Source of the DNA: Typha latifolia
Lineage: Eukaryota; Streptophyta; Magnoliopsida; Poales; Typhaceae
Reading direction: 5' to 3'
DNA: 64,000 bases
Assembly (NCBI GenBank): GCA_019914945.1
Contig: CM034113.1
Span: forward strand, 7,606,850-7,670,849
Part shown: one piece after another, positions 59,701 through 64,000 of the stretch
Numbering within the stretch: position 1 is the first letter of the stretch
Layout of the letters: the number at the start of each line of letters is the position of its first letter
Notes under the pieces: generated by a model
Seen by the model: the letters and a program-made list of their open reading frames with translations, nothing else
Database searches by the model: none
What the model was told of the DNA's origin: nothing
Program-made: the position numbers and the translations under genes

Positions 59701-62700
59701 GTAACCCCATAACAGTCTTAAAGAGATAACTCGATACCACTTTAGACTTTTAGAGAACAGTTTTAAAAAAAAACATGAGATGTTATCAAAATCACTGTAA
59801 CAACATGCATCGCAAATAAGAAGAGCTGCTTAAGAGTTAAGACTTAAGACAATGCTTAGTCTACCCAACTTATAAAGCTACACGGAGACAATTGAGGTTC
59901 AAATTTAAATCTTGCAAATCTATTCTACATAAATAGGAATAGATAGACCAAACAACCTGTTCCTGAATAGCCCTCATGTCATGACTAAGGTCTGGTGTCT
60001 GCCCTTCAGAAGTCAGCTTGCATGTTTGCATCATTGAGAGCTCAAGTTGGCATGCAACCCTCACAAGATCTTCCTCCAAAGATCTTGCATCTTTTACTTT
60101 CCACACCACGAATCGATAAAGATAACTACGCCATGCTGAGTCGAAAGCTATCAGTTGGCATCTAAATTTTTGGCGAGGAACATGACCAGAAAGTTCCCGA
60201 GGATTCTCCACCTCATCAGGCGATAACTGTCTTGATGAATGAATGCTGTTTGGCCTGTCCAGTAAAATTTTCACTAGCAACTCAAACTCCCTAATGAAGT
60301 TTAGAGCTGACTCTATCAATAGATTTTCTTTCTCACCCTGTCCACTAAAAACTGCATTTGGATGACTGAGTATCATGTAAGCACAAAGGGCTACTCTCAC
60401 TGGATATCTTGAAAGCTTATTTACTGCAGAAGTTCGAGCATCTTTCCTGCTTGCCCCTCTATTCCTAGAGGCTTTGTTTGATGGAACTCTTCTCTTTGGA
60501 GATCCTAGATGCTTGAGCAAATGATCAATGTTCTCTGGGCTCGACGATCTCAATCTTTGAGCTAGTTGAAAGCGACTTTCCAACCGATCAAGCAAAGCTT
60601 TTGTTGTCTGAAGTGTTGTAGGTGACTCAATGAGGACAGCTAATTGTTCAAATGGCATAGTCTTCACAGAGTTCTCACTGATTCCCAATGCTTCATAACC
60701 TTTAGACAAAGTAAAGGTTGTCCTCCTTAATTTCACAAACCTTCTCCAGCACCTAAATGTACAATAAAACATTGAAAACAAGCATGACTACAAAGCAAAC
60801 ATATATGTAAAAACCAAACTCTCATGGTCAAAAAGAATACCTTGCTAATTTTCTTGACAGGAAATCTCCGTGTTTATTAAAATTGATTCGACCAGAACTA
60901 TGAGGGCTTCCTCTCAGTCTCAAATATTCTGCCCTCTGTAACTTTGCCTGTTTAATCAGAAAGAACATTATTAATCTTTGGATAATGATAAATGCAGGGA
61001 ATTCTGTAACTTGCGTACGAGTAAATCATTTGTTTACTCCATACAGAATAACCAAGCTAATTTATTCTCCTAATGTGCCAACCACCTCGTAAGAGCACAA
61101 CCAATGTGTATCCTCTGTACCATGTAGAATTTCTGACCCAAATTAGAAATAGATCATGAACACTAAGGTGGAGATGGTTTTAATTGACACAGGGGGAAAA
61201 AACAAAAGGGCAAAGTTGCATACTCTTTGTAGCCGGTTTTCTAATTGCTCCTTTACTCTCCTCCTCTCACTTTCTCTTTGACTGCATATAGCTTTGGCTA
61301 TACGGCGAGCTTGCATCACTTTTGCTTGAGCCCTTTTCCTTTCAGCTTCCAACAATCCCATCCGTTTCTTCTCAGCAGCAGCACGCTTCTGAAAGATTGC
61401 AGAACGAACACACTCCTTATATTTATTCTCTTGGATTATCCTCTGTAACAAGGATCTGGCTGTTCTCTCCTGTGCTGCAGCACGTCTCTGCATAAGAGCA
61501 TTAAAAAGGCGCCTCCGATTTGCCTCAGCCTGTTGTACTCGAGACGCAACTTTCGTCCCTAGCTCTTCACGTTCCTTCTCACAACGCATCTCCACACCAG
61601 TTTTAGCAGCTTGTCGGAGCTCATCTAACATAGCTAACCGCTTTTGCGCCTTTGCCAATAGGCTCAACCTGTCATTGCATATATTAATATTGTACGGAAA
61701 AATGTACACAAGAAGCAAATCATATCCAAAGGATAAAATAGTTGCTGGTTACTTGCTCAAAAAAGTTGTCATAAATGGAACAGCATGAGAACATGCATGC
61801 AAATCATCCAAAGCATATTGCTCGTGCATGCAGAAATGTGTTTATAAAGGGCAACCTAAGGACAAGTGGTCCAAAAAGCATACCAGGAAAAGTCCTGCAA
61901 AGTTTTATACCTTTTCTGCTCAGCTGCAAAAAGCTTCGCTTCAAGTCGCTGACCAAGATCCTCCTCTTGAGATGACCACGAAGGGCTCCTCGGCTTAGGC
62001 CGTGCTTTGCTAGATAACCAGTCATGAAATTGCTGTCGAAGGTGTAACATCAGTACATTAAAAACAATAACACATGATAACAAATGAATAAAAGAGTAGG
62101 AAACAAAAGTAAACGATACAAATAACCATCACAAACACACAAGCCAGGAAACATGAAATCTAGTACAGAATGACATGCCAATACATAATACAAAAGGGAA
62201 TATCTGAAACTTAAGAACCCTTAGGGCAACAACCTTAATTGTGAACTATAAGAAACATGAAATCTAGTACAGAATGACATGCCAATACATAATACAAAAG
62301 GGAATATCTGAAACTTAAGAACCCTTAGGGCAACAACCTTAATTGTGAACTATAAGTTCATCTAGTCTTGCTAAAAGCATCAATATCAATAGTTGATAAT
62401 TCAACTATTAGTTTGCAAATTATTGGCAAGAAAAATAACATCAAAGGACTGAAATTACTGATCGCTGATTTAATTCATGAAACTTCAAAGGCACCTCAGC
62501 TGAATCAATTATACGATTAAATTCACAACTTTAGACCAAAGGCCAACCTCCATTGCTTTCCTTTTTTCCTCCTTTTCTACTAATCTTTTTCTCTCTAAAT
62601 TTTAGAATAAAAATTATCGAGCATAGGAGTCAAGCTTGCTGGTACAAGTAAAGAGTAAAAACAGAGCATGAACAAGTTATGGTACATATCGACTCAATTT

Positions 62701-63506
62701 TAGAATAAACTAAGAAATTAATATAACATTTCATCACTATATAAATAAACTAGCCATATGGTCAACCAACAACACCGAAGACGCATGAACATAAGTTTAA
62801 CATATTAGAAAAGGAAATCATCGATATTTATTACAAGAAACCAACAAATCATTTATCGTATATCATTTGACGTAATATAAATTTGAGAAATGAAGAAAAA
62901 TAAAACTAAGAATAAGGCGTTAAAAAGTATAAAACTGATATCAACGTAAGAAAGTTCAAGAAAATAAAAGGCCAACGGATTGAAAATAAAAAAATTTAAG
63001 GTAAAGAGCAAGAAATATGAGAGAAGAGAATAACTTCCCAAATATTCGAAACGATAACGAGATAAAATAGAATCCGAAAATAAAAGCAGAGAACTTACAA
63101 ATAAAAGAAGAAAAAAAAATAAGAATCAACAGGAAGAAATATAAGAAACCGTAACTGATCAAATCAAACATAAAAAGCACCCAAAGATAACACCCCAAAT
63201 TCGTAGGATCCTACAAAACCTCCGTAAAAACCAAATCCCAAGAAAACCCATATGTAAAATTCACCCAAAATAAGAAAAGATTAAAACTTCTCCACGTACC
63301 TGCCTACGGAGATCGGCTTCCTTCAGCTTGGCTTCGATCTCCTCCACGCTCGTCGGCGAACTACTCTTCGCTTCGAGAAGCCTCCTCCGAATCCTACGCG
63401 GCACCTTGGCCTGCGACGACTCCGACGTCTCCCCGTTCGAGAAGTCCATCGCTATCGCCGCGGGCCTCCCGGCCTCCGGGGACTCCACTCCGCCGCCAGA
63501 ACCCAT
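56793..63506 (-). CDS. TCP11-domain (T-complex protein 11-like) protein
   Basis: Large plant protein of the T-complex 11 family; biochemical role not established. Exons: 63506-63300, 62032-61911, 61668-61224, 60947-60841, 60752-59957, 59655-59209, 58915-58727, 58627-58400, 58145-57915, 57714-57630, 57535-57349 and 57255-56793. Phases close, giving 1168 residues, near other plant members. The N-terminus ([10 protein letters not shown], with [12 protein letters not shown]) is followed by a long Arg/Lys/Glu/Ala-rich coiled coil (about 85-260), a [21 protein letters not shown] segment, and a middle region with [16 protein letters not shown] and [14 protein letters not shown] Ser-rich linker leads into the C-terminal TCP11 domain: [30 protein letters not shown] and [15 protein letters not shown]. 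Exon 11 has a tandem acceptor. Intron 1 holds a perfect 104-base tandem duplication. Confidence 0.92.
62148..62356. repeat. Perfect two-copy tandem duplication, 104-base unit
   Basis: The sequence from 62148 repeats from 62252 with no visible difference through 62356. The unit starts GAAACATGAAATCTAGTACA and ends with GTGAACTATAA. It lies in intron 1 of the TCP11-domain gene. Identity implies recent origin, or an assembly duplication. Confidence 0.95.
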
Positions 63507-64000
63507 CTTTCCCGATCAAATTACCCACCAAAACCACCGCCAAGACGGTCAATATCGAGAATTCAAACCCCCTACTAGGATTCGGACAGCAAAATTATAG
63601 GAGAAATCGAAGAGAGAAGGGTAGAGAGAAGAGGTAGCGAGGAAGGGAAAGAAAGCACGTTTCTTGGGGTCGAGACGATCTCTTTAATCCTTTTGTTTTC
63701 TAGAGAGTGAGAGAGAGAGAGAGAGAGAGATGGCGTCGCTTTAAAAAAGAGGTGCTTTTCGGGAAAAGAAAGCACTCGAATGTTTGACGCCGTTAAAATT
63801 AACTCGGTGACGCCGTTAGTTAACGGCCATTGGATCCCATCAATCAAACGCTCGTCAAAATCTCGTTGAAATCGAAACGTATTTGAATACGAATACGGAT
63901 CCGAAAAAAATATAATCCGTATTTATTATGTAAATATGTGTTCCGGAATATATTATTAGATTCTTTGATAAAAACGTCCTTGGAAATTAATTTATTCGTT
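63507..64000. other. Leader and promoter of the TCP11-domain gene
   Basis: Upstream region of the minus-strand gene. It contains a GA array at 63709-63730 (CT in transcript sense) about 200 bases before the ATG. The rest is unremarkable. Confidence 0.55.
63709..63730. repeat. (GA)n on plus strand, CT in TCP11 leader
   Basis: Short pure GA run upstream of the TCP11-domain start codon, likely in the leader. Confidence 0.9.

Overview
This is a plant nuclear window. Its genes carry many GT-AG introns, and the spacers are AT-rich with microsatellites and small inverted-repeat elements. The eleven protein genes are all ordinary plant families. Several genes have very GC-rich first exons or bodies (the CCR-type kinase, the amino acid permease, the J-protein, the TLDc gene, exon 1 of MLH1). 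That compositional gradient suggests a monocot, probably not a grass, but the species cannot be told from the sequence alone.

Layout, left to right. Plus strand: an intronless CRINKLY4-related receptor kinase (144-2603). Minus strand: an AAP-type amino acid permease (8705-5768, 6 exons), a canonical Aux/IAA auxin repressor (14761-11465, 5 exons) and a TruA-type tRNA pseudouridine synthase (25513-20384, 10 exons). Plus strand: a plastid J8-type J-protein (27071-28807), the mismatch-repair protein MLH1 (29694-36750, 16 exons), a WAC/DDT chromatin-remodelling partner (38838-43609), a TLDc protein (44228-45337), the splicing factor SR45 (45760-52185, 12 exons) and the RNA polymerase I/III subunit RPAC2 (54169-56044). 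Minus strand, convergent with RPAC2: a TCP11-domain protein (63506-56793, 12 exons). I joined exons by hand; each model keeps phase across every intron and ends at a natural stop codon. Predicted lengths: 819, 458, 283, 388, 134, 737, 702, 237, 421, 108 and 1168 residues.

The genes are independent housekeeping or signalling genes and do not form a pathway. MLH1 (DNA repair), the WAC/DDT protein (chromatin), SR45 (splicing) and RPAC2 (transcription) happen to be neighbours in one gene-dense 27-kb block. The left half is gene-poor.

I found no obviously new multi-gene system. The observations most worth a second look are: an inverted, decayed copy of the first exon and intron of the TLDc gene lying about 8 kb away on the far side of SR45; a long GAC-encoded aspartate run in the activation segment of the receptor kinase; an open, ATG-free reading frame running through the RPAC2 leader; a strong in-frame alternative acceptor in SR45; a possible internal promoter in the Aux/IAA gene; and two families of inverted-repeat elements inserted in or beside genes.
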